64,000 bases of DNA from Grifola frondosa (Eukaryota > Basidiomycota > Agaricomycetes > Polyporales > Grifolaceae). Shown here piece by piece: positions 22,819 through 35,757 of the stretch (its first letter is position 1; each line of letters begins with the position of its first letter). Where the stretch lies: positions 992,001 to 1,056,000 of the forward strand of contig LUGG01000009.1 of NCBI GenBank assembly GCA_001683735.1. The letters are read 5' to 3'. The translations under genes were made by a program, and so were the position numbers. The notes below the pieces were generated by a model that ran no database searches, had not been told where the DNA came from, and was given only the letters and a program-made list of their open reading frames with translations.

Positions 22819-23240
22819 ATATATCAATGAGTCTGAGCAAAAGCATGTGAAATTGAATATGTAGGGTGCTCAAAAAGTCAAATGCAAGCATAGGGAGTAA
22901 ATGTAAAACATGGAAACAAGGGATAGATATATAGGCAATGTACCTAAGGTAACACAAAAAATTGTGAAGTATTGTGATGGGGAAAGCAAAAATGAAACAA
23001 AAGAGACTGGGATGAAACAGAAATCAGGGGATGAACCACTAAACTTGCCATAAAAGAAAAAGAAGCTTGCATTGAATCTGAGGATCATGATGCAAATATG
23101 ATCAGGTGATGCAATCTTGCCCTGAACAGGTGGAGAGGGGAACTGAGAAGTGTTGTACCCTTCATTGAGGTGCTCGCACTTGATAGTGAGAAAATATTCA
23201 ATGGTCCTGGGGCTGACCACTAGCAACAGGAGGGTCAATA
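22816..23240. repeat. X dispersed repeat, right part of the copy split by the CACTA element
   Basis: Continues from 15157: GTATATATCAATGAG, GGGTGCTCAAAAAG, GAGACTGGGATGAAAC, GGGGATGAACCACTAAAC. The same blocks are colinear at 12873-13150. Confidence 0.75.
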
Positions 23241-26130
23241 TCTAGCTTGTTCAAACTGTAACAAGTCAGTAATTAGAGAATATGCTTACTCTTGAATTCT
23301 ACTTCCATGCAGCCAAGGTTTCGATTAATGACTGGAAACAGTAGCATAATGTTCAACAAAGTTTATTAGTACTCATAATACTAGTACAGTTACAAAACTT
23401 ACCTGGAAACAATAGCACATCAACACATCACATCTCTGCATCTAATTCAGTGTCTATAACCTAAAGGGGCAAAAATTGTTATGTGACGATGTGGATGTCT
23501 TGCTTATGGTGGGAATAGACTGCCACTTCCTTCTTCTTTGCTGTGGCTATAATTCTGTGCAATTGTGATGCAATTATCAATCTTGTATGCGAAGTTGATT
23601 ATTAGCATATGTTTCTGAGTGAAAATGAACTTTTTAAATGAATGTTTTGTGTGATTAAGAAATCATATATAAAATCAAAAATTTTAGTCTAAGAGCACAA
23701 GTGGTATATTATCACACATGCCAGATTAAGACCAACGAACCCAACATTGAACATCAGCAGGACATGTGAATTATTATCATTTGAACTATTGTCCTTGAAC
23801 CTTTTAATCACCTTGGTTTAAGCTATTGTCCCCTTCAGGCTGGTGGCTATGAGAAAGTTGTTTTTTTGATAATTTTGAGAACTGTCTTTAATCTGTCACT
23901 AATGTCTTTTCAAAAAGGTCAAATGTTCCAGTGTTTAATACTTATTAATCACTACTTTTATAATTAGCTTAAAAAGGAGAAAAAGAAATAGTGATAAAAT
24001 AAAAAAGAAGAATAGAAAAGTGTTTATATGGTCAAAAAGGTTTAGCTTATTATGTAAGAATAGGGCTAACAATTTAGAATTATTAGACTGAAAACACTTT
24101 ATCTCAGTATAACATTTTCAAATAGACTTGGAAACTCCAGTATATTATAGTTCTTTGAAAGTTTCAGATAATCTAAACTCATTTAATGTATCTTTAATTT
24201 TGGGATATTTTAAATTATAATCCTTCTTTTTATTATAATTTGTCTGATCTATAAAAATAAATATATAACATTTACTTATTAGTTATATCTAAGAAAGCAA
24301 GCAAATTATGTAAAATGTTCTAATTTGCAACAATTTATTTATGAGAAATATTACTTTTATATATATATGAAAAGTTCACAACACTCTGTGATAAGTAGCA
24401 AAGGAAAGAAGATCCCATTCAAAAATCTATATTATTAGGAAGATATAGAACTTCAAAGTCCATATCTATAGAATATTTTAGTAGCTTTCACCAAAGAACT
24501 TTGTTAAGAATGATATCTTTTTGAAGGACCCATGAGTCTTACTCTAATCTCATGGACGAGTCACTCCTAAGAGGCTCTTAGTTTTGATGTTTGATAGAAA
24601 CTATTAAGACTAAGAGTTAGGGATAGGAGGTGTCCTAAAGTGTCCTAGCTTTTTTTAGTGACCTTTAAACATTCTTAGAATGAAGTTATTCTCCTTTTAA
24701 ATTACTTTAACTTAGATAACTATCTAATTTTTTCAATAGATATTCAATATATTGTTCACAAACTGGAAGAAGAGACAGACCTCTTTATGTCTTTTTGATA
24801 GACATGGTGGTTTTTATTTCACACCTTCTTCATCACACAGTGTATCTATTACAAACTACTTTGCTAAAAAAAGATATATCTCAGATAAGTATCATAAAAG
24901 TTTATATTGATTAATCATTATTTAAAACTTATAGTACATCTGTAGGAGAAGTTGTCTGCTATTTTTGCATAATGCTCTGATCATCAAAGGGTGTAGTTGA
25001 CAGGGCCTTATTATTAGCCTCTCTATTCTCATAATGGAAGACCTGTATGCTGATCAGCTTACAAGCCTGAAAATGAGAGTACTAAAGAGGGCTAATGAAT
25101 TAGTAAGAATTTAGTAGTAGATATGAGATCCATTTCACCATTTTTTGTATATCTTACATGCTCTATCTTGCTATTGAATTCTTCTACTTTTGCTTTCATC
25201 AAGTGTTTACTTATAAAAAGGATTAAAAAGCCAGTGCAAGCATTTTTATGTTTATCTTAATTGATGTGCCAGTAAGTTGCTACTTGCATTCAAAAAAGGT
25301 AACCACTATATTGACATTTGTGTCTATGCTAAACCAGATCTAATCGGCAGCTACAGTTGACAGGTGAATAATATCATTTTTTTATGAAAACATATAATCT
25401 GATATTTAGGTATATAGTATTTTAAAAGTGCAAAATAATCTTACACACACTATAAAAGATATCTTCAGTACATTCATAGCAAATAATTATTCAGATATTA
25501 ATTTCAGAACATTTGGTCACTGAATAGATAATAGCATAAAAATTTTAGCTATAGCTATAGCTGGTATATAAAATTTTATATATTTAATAAAGTCGAGATG
25601 GAGAACATTCACATCTGGGGCAGAACAAAAGATGGATCAAACAATGAATTGACCATAGGATCAATGGACAAAATAAGGAGGACATTATGAAATATATCAT
25701 CCATGACTGAGCATATCAGAAATATATGATTACTGGCATTGGATTCCAATTGCAGAATGTTAGTCAGAGTCTAGTAATCATAATGATGATTCATTGAATT
25801 GCCAGTGGATCATGTGGCAAAGTGTGAACATTGAGTCACACTGAAGAGATCATATGTATTCTGAAAAGAGATACATATGAATAATACGGGATGGGAGAAA
25901 TCATATTTCCTGGGCTGATTCAGACTCATGGCAGACACATGTTTCTTGATCAGACATCAGCTGGATTCAATGAAGCTTGACATTAGGGAAAGTTAGTTGG
26001 TACACCAGCTAAAGTTTGATGTAAAGTGCAGAGAGACGATTTGGAACACCATGAATTGTGACTATTTAATAATGATGTTTGCACAATACAATACCATTGC
26101 CAGCAGCGGAGGCCACATTTCCACTCTAGA
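23241..26130. other. AT-rich DNA, nothing recognised
   Basis: Strongly AT-rich with no frame resembling a known protein on either strand. It contains short homopolymer and TA-rich tracts (for example TATATATATGA near 24360). Confidence 0.5.
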
Positions 26131-26135
26131 ATTCA

Positions 26136-26545
26136 TCAGTGGCAGAGATGATTGCCTACATAGAGGTGAGTAGAGATGAAGGGTCCATTGTCCTCACCAT
26201 TATGTTCCCCCTCCAGCATTCCACTCTCCTCGACCTCTCCCTTGGTGGTGATGTCCTGCACCTCTGCCGACCCACCCTCGTAGGGAACGAGCTGATGTCT
26301 GTTAGCATACTGATATTCATCCAGAATGACGGACTCACCGGAACATAGTGTGTGAAGGAGGTCGCCACCGCTAAGGAGATGTACATATCCCACAATGCCC
26401 TGTGGGCGTCGGCGATCTTCCTGGTCTTCTTCACCTGCTCGGCAAACTGCTGCATTACCTCATAGTGATGGAGGATGTTGGGTGCATCTGCCAGGATGCA
26501 CCTCACCAACCACTGTGATGGCAGTGTGTCCCTCATCTCTGCCAT
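26136..26545 (-). pseudogene. fragment of a repeated hypothetical gene
   Basis: Minus-strand frame of 129 codons starting MAEMRDTLPSQWLVRC. A lysine/alanine-rich helical stretch follows, then an Arg-rich segment (GRQRCRTSPPRERSRR). The Arg-rich part recurs at about 28680-28800, where the frame reads RVGWQGC, a stop, then TSLPRNRLRRRVG, so this frame rather than the overlapping ones was probably coding. No family recognised; likely a transposon-borne gene. Confidence 0.35.
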
Positions 26546-28660
26546 GAACTAGTCATGGTAGGGGCCCCCACTGTCCAGAATGAACTAAGTGCATGAAATA
26601 TTGATATGAAATCTGACACTTACTAGGTCCTCAACATCTGGATCATGGAAGTACGCACAACAGTGGCAAAGTCATCATCCATCAAGTATTTCAATTTATT
26701 TGTGTAGTTTTTCATGTTGGTGGATGGTAGGGAGGTGTCAGGGAACAATATATAGTATAGTATATATATGCAAACAGCAAGTGACACAGCAGATCAGAGC
26801 GACAACCGAAAGAATCATCTCACGGATAACTTTAAAATATATGAGAACAGTGATCAGATGGCTCAACAATATTTACCAATAATGACAAGTTAATATGATA
26901 ATGATCATTACTGTATTTTATGACATCAAAAATAACACTATTTTGACTAGCTTTATAATTCTGTGAGGGATTCTTTCTCAGATATATAAGCTATTTTAGT
27001 TCACAGACACTTTTTTAAATGACACTATGATTTGAGTGATCTTATTATATGTTATATCATTGATCAACTAATTCTTTTGATTACTTTTCTTTGTGAGAAA
27101 GTACTCTTATGAATGTTTATAATTCTTTTATATCCTTGCTAAATTAGTATAATGTTGAATTGAATATTAAATGTCATAGCTTGGAGGCATTAGGTTACTT
27201 CTTTTAGTATATATGTTGAAAGTGAGTTGACTATCAAACTTCATTTTTTCTAATGTTATTAGTAATATTAGCACATTTTTGCACTTGCCCAGAGATTAAA
27301 CTTCTTGATAATCTTATATAGACAATATTAATTCTTTTATCAATTTTACATTCTTTTATATGATGATGCAATTTGTGCTTGAAGTTATGCCTTTATTGTT
27401 ATATTACTGTCATTTTGTCTTACCTCTATCTCAATTAGATAATGAAAGAGATGTTGAAATTCAAGGTTTCACTATAGGTAATATTGGGCATTGACCCACA
27501 TCTCTGATTGTGAAGACCAGTTTTAATAATAGTAATAATTTTGACAGAAATATTTTATATTTGAGGACTCAAAGTAATAATTTCATAATGCAAAATATTT
27601 GGACAAATATGAAAGAACAACTAGCTCATAAAGCTTAACATGCTTAGTAATATACAAAAGTTGGAAGATTGTATATATTTATTGTTTAATATTTTATATA
27701 TATATCATTAATAATTATTGTTTTAGCTACTGAAGCAATTTGATGACAATGGTGTTAAACCAAATAAATCTTCATTAGTTCCAACTTATTTGCCAGATAT
27801 ATTGTTTACTTTTTGTATTGCATTTCTTACAAATATTTTAGACAGGAGATTCAATGCAAGATTCAGTCTGAAACAAATAATGATTCTCTTAATGCTATGA
27901 TTGCAAATAATATGTCTAATAATTTGCAGTTTATGAACAGTTTTGATTCAATATTAATTTTTTCCTTATATGCATTTTTCTCATTATACAAGAAACCTTA
28001 TATAAGTATGTTTTTATTTGTTTTCTTTCTCAATACACTTATATATTTGGTAATGAAATAATGAAGCCCCAGTTGATGTCTATTTACTTTTTTAATAACC
28101 AATAGGGACACATATTAACTATCATCAAATGGTTTTCTATTCATCTGTGAAAATGTCCCATTATAAGAATGTCTATAAACTTTTATATGTTGCTTTTTAT
28201 GTCTTTGTTTGGATTAAAAACATTGAGAGCATTATTTATTCTTTTAATTATTATTATACTAATTAGTAAGCTTCATGAATGTCTTTCAGATATGTTTGAA
28301 CCTTTTAGTGGCTATGCTCAAGTTTTGCCTGATAAAAAGTTCACTTCTACACATTTGTTTATCAGCATTATTCTCAATCTTATCATTATTACAGCTGCTC
28401 ACAGGGGTTAAGATCATAAATATAGAGAAAATAAAACAAGATTAGTGTTTGGCACAAGATGCACTAAAGAAAGCCAAAGTGTGGCATATAAGACCTGTGG
28501 ACTAACCTTGGTATGTATAGACACATTTGGTGGCACATGAAAATGTTCACTGCAGTTCTAACTTTCAAGGCGGGTAGTTTCACTAGCCAATGCTCAGCAT
28601 ATGTGCTGGACAACATCACAATGAATTTCATATAGCTTGGGTGATATATAACAATGGCAA
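26546..28660. other. AT-rich DNA, nothing recognised
   Basis: Hydrophobic open frames at 27813-28411 look like AT-driven composition (Phe/Ile/Leu/Tyr-rich) and match no family I know. No RNA gene seen. Confidence 0.45.
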
Positions 28661-28865
28661 AATACATCAGTGGCAGACAGAATTTTCTATATACAGGTGA
28701 GTGGAGATGGAGGGTCCAATGTCCTCATTATTATACCCACCCTCCTTCTCAACCTGTTCCTTGGTAGTGATGTTTAGCACCCCTGCCAACCCACCCTCCA
28801 TTGAAACAATTTAAAGTCTGTTAGCATACCAATATAAATCAACAATCATGCACTCACCAGAATGT
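28661..28865 (-). pseudogene. second, decayed copy of the repeated hypothetical gene
   Basis: Homologous at DNA level to 26130-26340: both contain ATCAGTGGCAGA, AGGTGAGT(G/A)GAGATG and GGGTCCA. The coding frame has an internal stop, so it is a remnant. Confidence 0.4.
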
Positions 28866-28989
28866 GGTGGGCAAATACTGCCACCACAGCAAAGATGATG
28901 TACTTCTCCCAGACAAATTGTCTCTAGCATCAGCATTATTGCATCAGCAGCCCCAAAACAGAAGGCATTCTACCACTTTGGGTGCCTTT

Positions 28990-29260
28990 GTTACAATTTT
29001 CCTAATTTGGACAAAGACACAGACTAGATGCTGGAACGCGATGCATCCAGTCACATGGTGAATTAAATCAAATGACCAATGATGGGAAAGGACCATCATA
29101 TGTACAAATGAAGAAAGGTATTTAAAGGCTTGTTTTTTGCTCCTGAAACTCTAGCTCATTCAACTTTGTTGAACACATTTGCTATTGTTTCAGTGTCGTC
29201 TCAATCGCCCATGCGTACAATTCAGCATTGAGAGTAAGCCTACTCGTTAACGTTCGGCTG
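28990..29260 (+). repeat. LTR-like segment, copy 1
   Basis: Has TATTTAAAGGCTTG (TATA-like), CTCATTCAACTTTGTTGAACA and GAGAGTAAGCCTACTCG, in the same order as 31850-32230. It may be part of a long terminal repeat of a retrotransposon not otherwise present here. Confidence 0.4.
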
Positions 29261-31200
29261 ATTTGTTACAGCCTTCTTTGTTCTTTTCACAGTTGTTGTT
29301 TATGCTTCATTTTGTCCATAGTCCTTCTGCCTCTCCTCCTACATTTTAAATCTCATCCTTGGTTCTCAAATAACCTCCAATCATGCTCACACCCGCCATG
29401 TTAATGGATGACCAGTGATGATGCATATGGTGACCAACATGTATGTTCATCTTTTTTCTTTTCATTTTATTTCTCACTTCTGGCTGGAGAATGTTTCCTC
29501 TTAGCTGAATATAGTTTTGAAATTTATGGATCCCAAGTTCCATTAGCTACTATTCTAGCTGAGATTCAAATTGGAGAAAGAGTATTTGTACTTGGTTGCT
29601 CTTTATTAAAGTGATCCTTTTCTTTTTGAAGAAAGAAAATTATTGATGTGACCTCCACTAGGACTCTTAGAATTTTCAACTTGGTTGGGCTATGCTCTTT
29701 ACTGCGGTATTTTGTAAAGGAGAATATATTTATATTTTGAAACTAGCATTGAGAATCTGCTTAAAGTCAGAAAATATGGTTATAATCAGGAGAGTTTTAA
29801 AGTATAAAATTAAGATATAGTGTGATGGTAAAAATATCAACATTTCTCACTTTATTCATACTATTACTGTGTTCATAATATAATTCTAATGTAACTAAAA
29901 ATTCATTGTCCTTTGACTATTGTTCACATTATATTATTTTTAGTTCTCTATTTGTGGCAAATTAGTACATTGAATAGCCTCTACTGTTCAGATTCTTTCA
30001 CATAATTTAGTATCTATAGGGTCTCACACAGCAGAAAGAAAGACACTTGTTATAATTGATAGTTAATTTTAGATGTATGCAACACTTTGAGTATATAGAC
30101 CAGGTCTGTTTTAAGTAGCTATATACTATTGTATGCACTGTCTGAAATACACTGCTTTTATTCTCAATCTATGTAAAAAGCTTAGAAGTTTTAATTAACT
30201 CTGTTTAAGTTAATACACTCTAGTTCAAGTTGGACTCTTTTGAGAACCAAGACTTGCAATAATTACTAACATAATTATATTGAGTTTATTATCACAAACA
30301 ACTAAAATGCTAACTAACTAACAACAAATTTGTTTTTAGCAGAGTTGATTATTTTAATAGGTCCTTTTATTGAGTAACTTAGCTGCACATTAGTTGATAT
30401 ATCATGAATGACACCTTGATTACATTTATCAAAGTAAGATCAACTGTAGTAAAAATTCTATAAATTATTTTAATAAAGTAATAATTATGTTACACTGCAA
30501 AAGTTTACACACATTTTATAAATTATAGCAAATACTATCTACAATAAGGCTTTAGCCCTAACTTACAATAAATGAGGAGGCCAAGAATCTTAGTCTATTA
30601 TTCTATTATATCAAAGTTTAATAAAGGTTAGTAGTTTATAAAATAGTTTTCAAAACTGTATTCAGAAGTAAAAAGTTTTTAATTAATAAAATGTTCACAG
30701 ACTTGTATGATTTTTTTAGTAGAAACTAATATTACTCCACTTTAATTTATTTTTTATTTTCATTTAATTCTTACTTCTATATTTATGCATCTAACTCAAA
30801 GTCAGTGGGTAGGCATTCAGGCAAAGAATGAGCTTAGGGAGAATTTCAAGGTGACATAAGATTCTCACATTATTTTCATAGCTATATGTTTGAGATAATA
30901 ATGTTGTCACACTATTTTGAAAAATCCTGGAACCCAAAAAAGATTCAACTGACAGCACTCGGTGCTTTCAAATGATGCAAAAGATTAAATATTGAAAGGG
31001 CTTCATCTGCAGCAACTTCCATGCACCGGCAACAATATTATGTATGCAGGGTGGAAGTGACATATTGTACAGTTTCTTGGTCCTTTAAATGGTCAATTTG
31101 TTTTATTGTTTTTTCAGACAGTCAGCCAATTGTGAATAAAATTGTGAACTATGTATCCATGGCACAGAACTTCTGAAAATCATCCACCGACTGATTGGTC
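29261..31200. other. AT-rich DNA, nothing recognised
   Basis: No supportable gene or repeat. Strongly AT-rich between about 29,640 and 30,780. Confidence 0.45.
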
Positions 31201-31202
31201 AA

Positions 31203-31745
31203 ATGATTTGCTGTCTTCATGTGGTTGACTTTCTTTTCCCACCTCTCACTATGGCTTTCAGTCCAACAACCACCAATATGGTCAACTCTGACCATCAGCA
31301 AATGGCATTCCTATCATTTCCTTCCAGCATTATATTCAATCATTTTGTTGAATCCAATGCAATGGGATCATGGATTAATAATATCAAGGATCCCAAGACT
31401 ATTGAGATTGACAGCATGGGCACCCCCACAGATGAGGCAATGACATGGTGAATTTGTATGTGTCCTGGCAATACATATTTCTTGCTGATGCACTTACAAG
31501 ACACCTTATTCTACACAGTGATTGGCTTCATGTTGATTGTTTCTGTAAAGCATTTGATGACTTCCCATGGTCATCTTCACAGTCTGCAGTCTGGGATAGT
31601 GTTAGTGGCCTTGTTGCCTATTCAGACTCTACAAAGCACTGATTACCTGCAGTTTGGTGAGTATTTGAGCAGGAATGACAAGGTGGCACATAAAAGTGTA
31701 TCCCAGCAACTGGACTCCTTTTTCAACAAGCTGATAAAACCATGA
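31203..31745 (+). pseudogene. unrecognised coding-like fragments
   Basis: Two overlapping plus-strand frames. One runs 31203-31451 with a Thr/Asn/Ser-rich composition, then 31458-31745 with KHLMTSHGHLHSLQ and QQLDSFFNKLIKP. The region is less AT-rich than its surroundings and could be a decayed transposon gene. No domain recognised. Confidence 0.2.
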
Positions 31746-31849
31746 TGGTGTTCTTTTCATCCTACTTCAGGAACAAAGGCCTTATATGATAGAAACCTCG
31801 TTTCATGTATCTCTTCATTCAGTTGCTAATTGTCTATAGGAATGAGTGT

Positions 31850-32230
31850 AACAAATTTCCTGATTTGGACATAGATGCCCAGTAGGCGCTGGGATGCATT
31901 GCATTGATCACCTGCAGGATCAGGTGACGGATGGAGGAATGAGTGTCATATTGATGACGTGGTTCAATAAGTGGATGAGTAAGGCAGAATCGTGGGATAG
32001 TGATTATACATGTATAAATGGACCTTGCTATTTAAGACTGGTTGATTCACTTGGAATGTCAGCTCATTCAACTTTGTTGAACATTTACGCTTTCATTCCA
32101 GGTGAGTCTTGTATTTACTTATGTACATTTATACTAACTTCATTGAACATTTACGCTTTTGTTCCAGCTTTCACTCTCAAAATTGTCGTGTACGAATACC
32201 AACACTGGGAGTAAGCCTACTCGCTGGGTT
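31850..32230 (+). repeat. LTR-like segment, copy 2
   Basis: Shares TTTCCT(G/A)ATTTGGACA, GCTCATTCAACTTTGTTGAACA and GAGTAAGCCTACTCG with 28990-29260. A CTATTTAAGACTGG box lies at about 32028. It carries an internal duplication of TTGAACATTTACGCTTT. Confidence 0.4.
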
Positions 32231-33343
32231 TTGGTTTGATTCATAACAATGAGGTCCACAGTCATGACACCCCCATTGTTCTAGGCTTCTTCCTCAAATT
32301 TCTTCTTCAAAGCTACATTGATCTAGAGCTGGAGCTGGGGCATGAAAATGGTCTGCACAATGTGCTGCTTATTATTGAACAAGCAAAATGTGAGCTACTA
32401 TAAAGATTCACCATCTCAAAGACACTTCCAGATGAGTTTGGCACTGGCTGCAAAGCTCTATGAAGTAGCATTATGCAGTTAATGGAGGAGAAACATAAGG
32501 CCTGCATGGCTGAACCATTGAAAGATAGAGCAAATAGAATAAATGATGATGGGATGAGCACAGGACTCTGGGACAGTAGTTTTGAGGGCTGAAAAATGGA
32601 TGGTTTGCAAAGTGATTGGGACCTCAGCTTAGGAGAGCTCTGCTCATAGAGCTCATTGGGCCCATTATCTTCCTACTCATCCATAGTAACAGCCAGGTGG
32701 TGATGATTGAATGCCAACTAAAGTGATGGCTTGCAAAGATGGTTTTGGCCCCATGGAATGTCTGGGACATCACTGAAAATGGAGATGTGTAGCTGTCAAA
32801 CATCTTACCAGGGTCATAAGATGCTATTATCACCAGAGAACAGCCTGAGGAGGTATCTGGTAGTCAGATGCAGTGCACAGAATCTACTTGGATTGAGCAT
32901 CTTCATCTGTCTTCATGCATCCCATCTCTTCAGTGGCATGCAGCTGACTAAGCATACCATGAGCCTCACAGACATTGCCTGTCCCCATAACTAAGTGGAA
33001 AAGTTTGAAAGTTTATCAGGCCATGTGACCCATGAAACCTTGCACTTTTATTTCTTCCTTATTGGGCTTCTCCTTAGACAGCTACCACCAAACCATGGAT
33101 AAGTACATGGTCTCCAATTTAGATTGTACTAGCTCAAATCTTTGAAAATGAGCAAGGGCTGATAAATTGGGCAGCTGTCTTTCATACTTGGCATCTGGTC
33201 TACCCAAATCCATTGTACCCTATTCCAGTTCTGGCATATGTGCTTGACATTAATCATATGGTGGGTTTTTTTTTTGGAGGTCAAGATTAGGATTGAAATT
33301 TGATATAGCTTTAACAAGCTATGAGCCTCATGCAGTCATCATA
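32231..33343. other. no gene recognised
   Basis: Short frames on both strands, none resembling a known protein. It ends at the TA target of the Tc1-like element. Confidence 0.4.
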
Positions 33344-33576
33344 CAGTAGCCCACAAAAGTGTTGACATGTTGACAACACTTTTGTTGTTTTGCTTATGTC
33401 TTTGGAATTACAAAAGCTAGCATGGTTGACCTTATGTTGTCAGAAAGGTATTCATCCTATCTTTCAGACATATAAGATTACATAATATAAGATCAAAAAT
33501 TGACAGAGATATAGATGATTCTTTGAAGGTAACTCATGTCAACATTTTTGTGGCTGACAATCTGAAATGCAGAAAA
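33344..33576 (+). repeat. left inverted repeat of Tc1-like element
   Basis: Matches the reverse complement of 34720-34951, including GTGGCTGACAATCTG near the inner edge. The stretch GTGTTGACATGTTGACAACAC near the tip is itself a small palindrome in this arm. Confidence 0.85.
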
Positions 33577-33673
33577 TTATCTTAGATGAATGATGATTGT
33601 GTTGTAGTCTGAGAAATAAGTCATGTGATAGTTGTTGAACCTTCTCATGATCTAAATAAACATAAATATACAG

Positions 33674-34711
33674 TTGAACTTGACCATTACCATCATGAAA
33701 CTTCTTTCTGCTGCTAAAACTGATCACATCCTCTCTCTGCTGGATTTGGGTCAATCCACAAGGCAGATCTCTCATTCCACTGGTGTTCACTACTCTACAG
33801 TGAGCAAAATACATTCTAAACTGTGTCCTGGCCTTTCCAAGCCCTCTGGAGGTCATCCTACCAAGCTCATCCTTACCACCATTTGCCATGCTATTCATCT
33901 TATCAGCTCTGGGAAGGCTGATACTGCTGTGAATGTGGCCAAATCACTTCAAGATGTTGTAGATGGGTCTGTTTCTTGTGAAACAGTGCACACAGGGTTG
34001 AGGAAGACTGGTCTAAAGGCTATGGTGAAGCACAAACATCCAGTTCTCTCAAAGCATCATAGAAGAGAGAGACTAGACTTTGCTATTTGCCATTAGCACT
34101 GGACCTTGGAGGACTGGAAGAGGGTTATATGGTCTGATGAGACCAAGATCAATCATCTGGGGTCAGATGGAAGGAAGTGGGTGTGGAAGAAGTCAGGAGA
34201 GACACTCAGTGACAGGTTAGTGGAAGGCACTCTCAAGTTTGGAGAAGGAAACTTGATGATGTGGGGTTGTATGGGCTGGGATGGTGTGGGGTATGCATGC
34301 AAGGTTGATGGTAAGATGAATGCCAACCTCTATGTTAGCATTCTGGAGGATGAACTTCAGAATAGCATGGAGTATTGGGGCAAAACTGTAAAGGATATGG
34401 TATTCCAGCAGGACAATGACCCCAAGCACACCAGCAAAAAGGCCAAGGAGTGGTTTCAGGATCATAAGATGGAGCCTATGGTGTGGCCCACACAGTTCCC
34501 AGACCTTAATCCCATAGAACGTCTTTGGAGTCATCTCAAAAGAAGGCTGGCAGAGTATGAAGAGTCATCTAGGGGAATCAATGAGTTATGGGAGAGGGTG
34601 CAGAAGGAATGGGAGGAAATTGACACTTTTGTGTATCAGAACCTAATCAGCAGTATGCCTAGAAGGATTGAAGGGGTGTTAAGGGCAAAGGGGGGATATA
34701 CCAAGTACTAG
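33674..34711 (+). pseudogene. Tc1-like transposase (DD34E) with one in-frame TAG
   Basis: Cut-and-paste transposase. The N-terminal half (33674-34096) has a helix-turn-helix: HILSLLDLGQSTRQISHSTG and VHYSTVSKIHSKL, then GGHPTKL. The C-terminal half (34097-34711) has the catalytic triad: WSDETKIN, QQDNDPKHTSK and LNPIERLWSHLKRR. There are exactly 34 residues between the second Asp and the Glu. The two halves are in the same frame, separated only by TAG at 34094-34096 (CAG-to-TAG would explain it). The better start may be the Met at 33695. About 345 codons in all, the usual Tc1 length, so this copy died recently or the stop is suppressed. Confidence 0.92.
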
Positions 34712-34719
34712 AATATTTG

Positions 34720-34951
34720 TTTTCTGCATTGCAGATTGTCAGCCACAAAAATGTTGACATGAGTTGCCTTCAAAGAATCATTTATATCTATGTCAATTCC
34801 TGATCTTATATTATGTAATCTTATATGTCTGAAAGATAGGATGAATATCTTTCTGACAACATAGGATCAACCATGCTAGCATTTATAGTTCCAAAGACAT
34901 AAGCAAAGTAACAAAAGTGTTGCAACATCTTAATGCTTTTGTGGGCTACTA
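34720..34951 (-). repeat. right inverted repeat of Tc1-like element
   Basis: Partner of 33344-33576; most differences are scattered substitutions. Confidence 0.85.
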
Positions 34952-35267
34952 TAGCAGAAATTTGGATCTTTTGGCATACTAGAATGGGATTCTTGCATAA
35001 GAATGCACTTGCCACATATACTGGATTGCTTGGTGCACCTGGTAGATCACATATCCCCATTCTTTAGCATAAATGTAATGCATATACTCTGCCCATAGAT
35101 ACCCAGAGCTTGGATATTCAGCTTGTGTATGTCCATGTTCTGGCAAAAGGTACTGGCAGCACAATACCACAACTTAATGGGTCTAGTGTATACTTCATCT
35201 GTATGCCAAACATGGCAGTGGCATGGCATGTCCCGGGCAAATTTAGCATATGCACAGCTGTACTATG

Positions 35268-35757
35268 CACACCTTTTAGTCATATGTTTCTGTTACTAAC
35301 AGCCAGCCTGTGCTCACAGAACCCTATTGTCACAGCCTGGCCAGTCCTGGCCAAGATTGGATAAAATTCTGTAACTGCAGAAAAGCCAGAGCAGAATCTC
35401 TGACTATGATAGCAGACAAACCAGGGTTTGTCCATAGTTTTCATCTGAGCATTATATGCAGGGTTAATGGGCTGGCCTGCAGTGAAAAAATTCTATTACA
35501 AAGAAGTGGCTGGACTTTGAAGGAGCAGTCCAGCCAGTTGCAGCAACAAAGTTTGATCTGCACATTGCAGGCAGGGTCCACAGAGCAAACACTTTGGAAC
35601 AAGTTTTATAATCATATTATAGTAGGAGAAAAATTTAAATCTATATTTCAGAGTTTTAGCTAATGCTCTGGAATTTAACTGCATACTCCAGAGCTTAACT
35701 CTATAATCAAAATTATTGTGAAGATATTATTTATATTTTGGAGTTTAACTTGGAATT
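35268..35757 (+). repeat. left arm of foldback element
   Basis: Pairs with 37050-37544. The inner edge is at TTTGGAGTTTAACTTGGAATT, where the core repeat starts. Confidence 0.8.

Larger units (their letters stand above)
33344..34951 (+). mobile_element. Tc1/mariner-type element with intact ends
   Basis: 1608 bp, TIR tips (C/T)AGTAGCCCACAAAAG, with TA at both junctions (33342-33343, 34952-34953). Inverted repeats are about 233 bp (33344-33576 and 34720-34951). A CAGT start and TA target are standard for Tc1 elements. It carries one transposase gene with a single internal stop. Confidence 0.92.

Noticed and set aside
27813..28411. Hydrophobic open frames resembling membrane proteins
   Set aside because: Composition follows the AT-rich DNA; no family match and no supporting gene structure.
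31203..31745. Possible functional gene
   Set aside because: Two overlapping frames without homology, splice logic or conserved motifs; kept only as low-confidence fragments.
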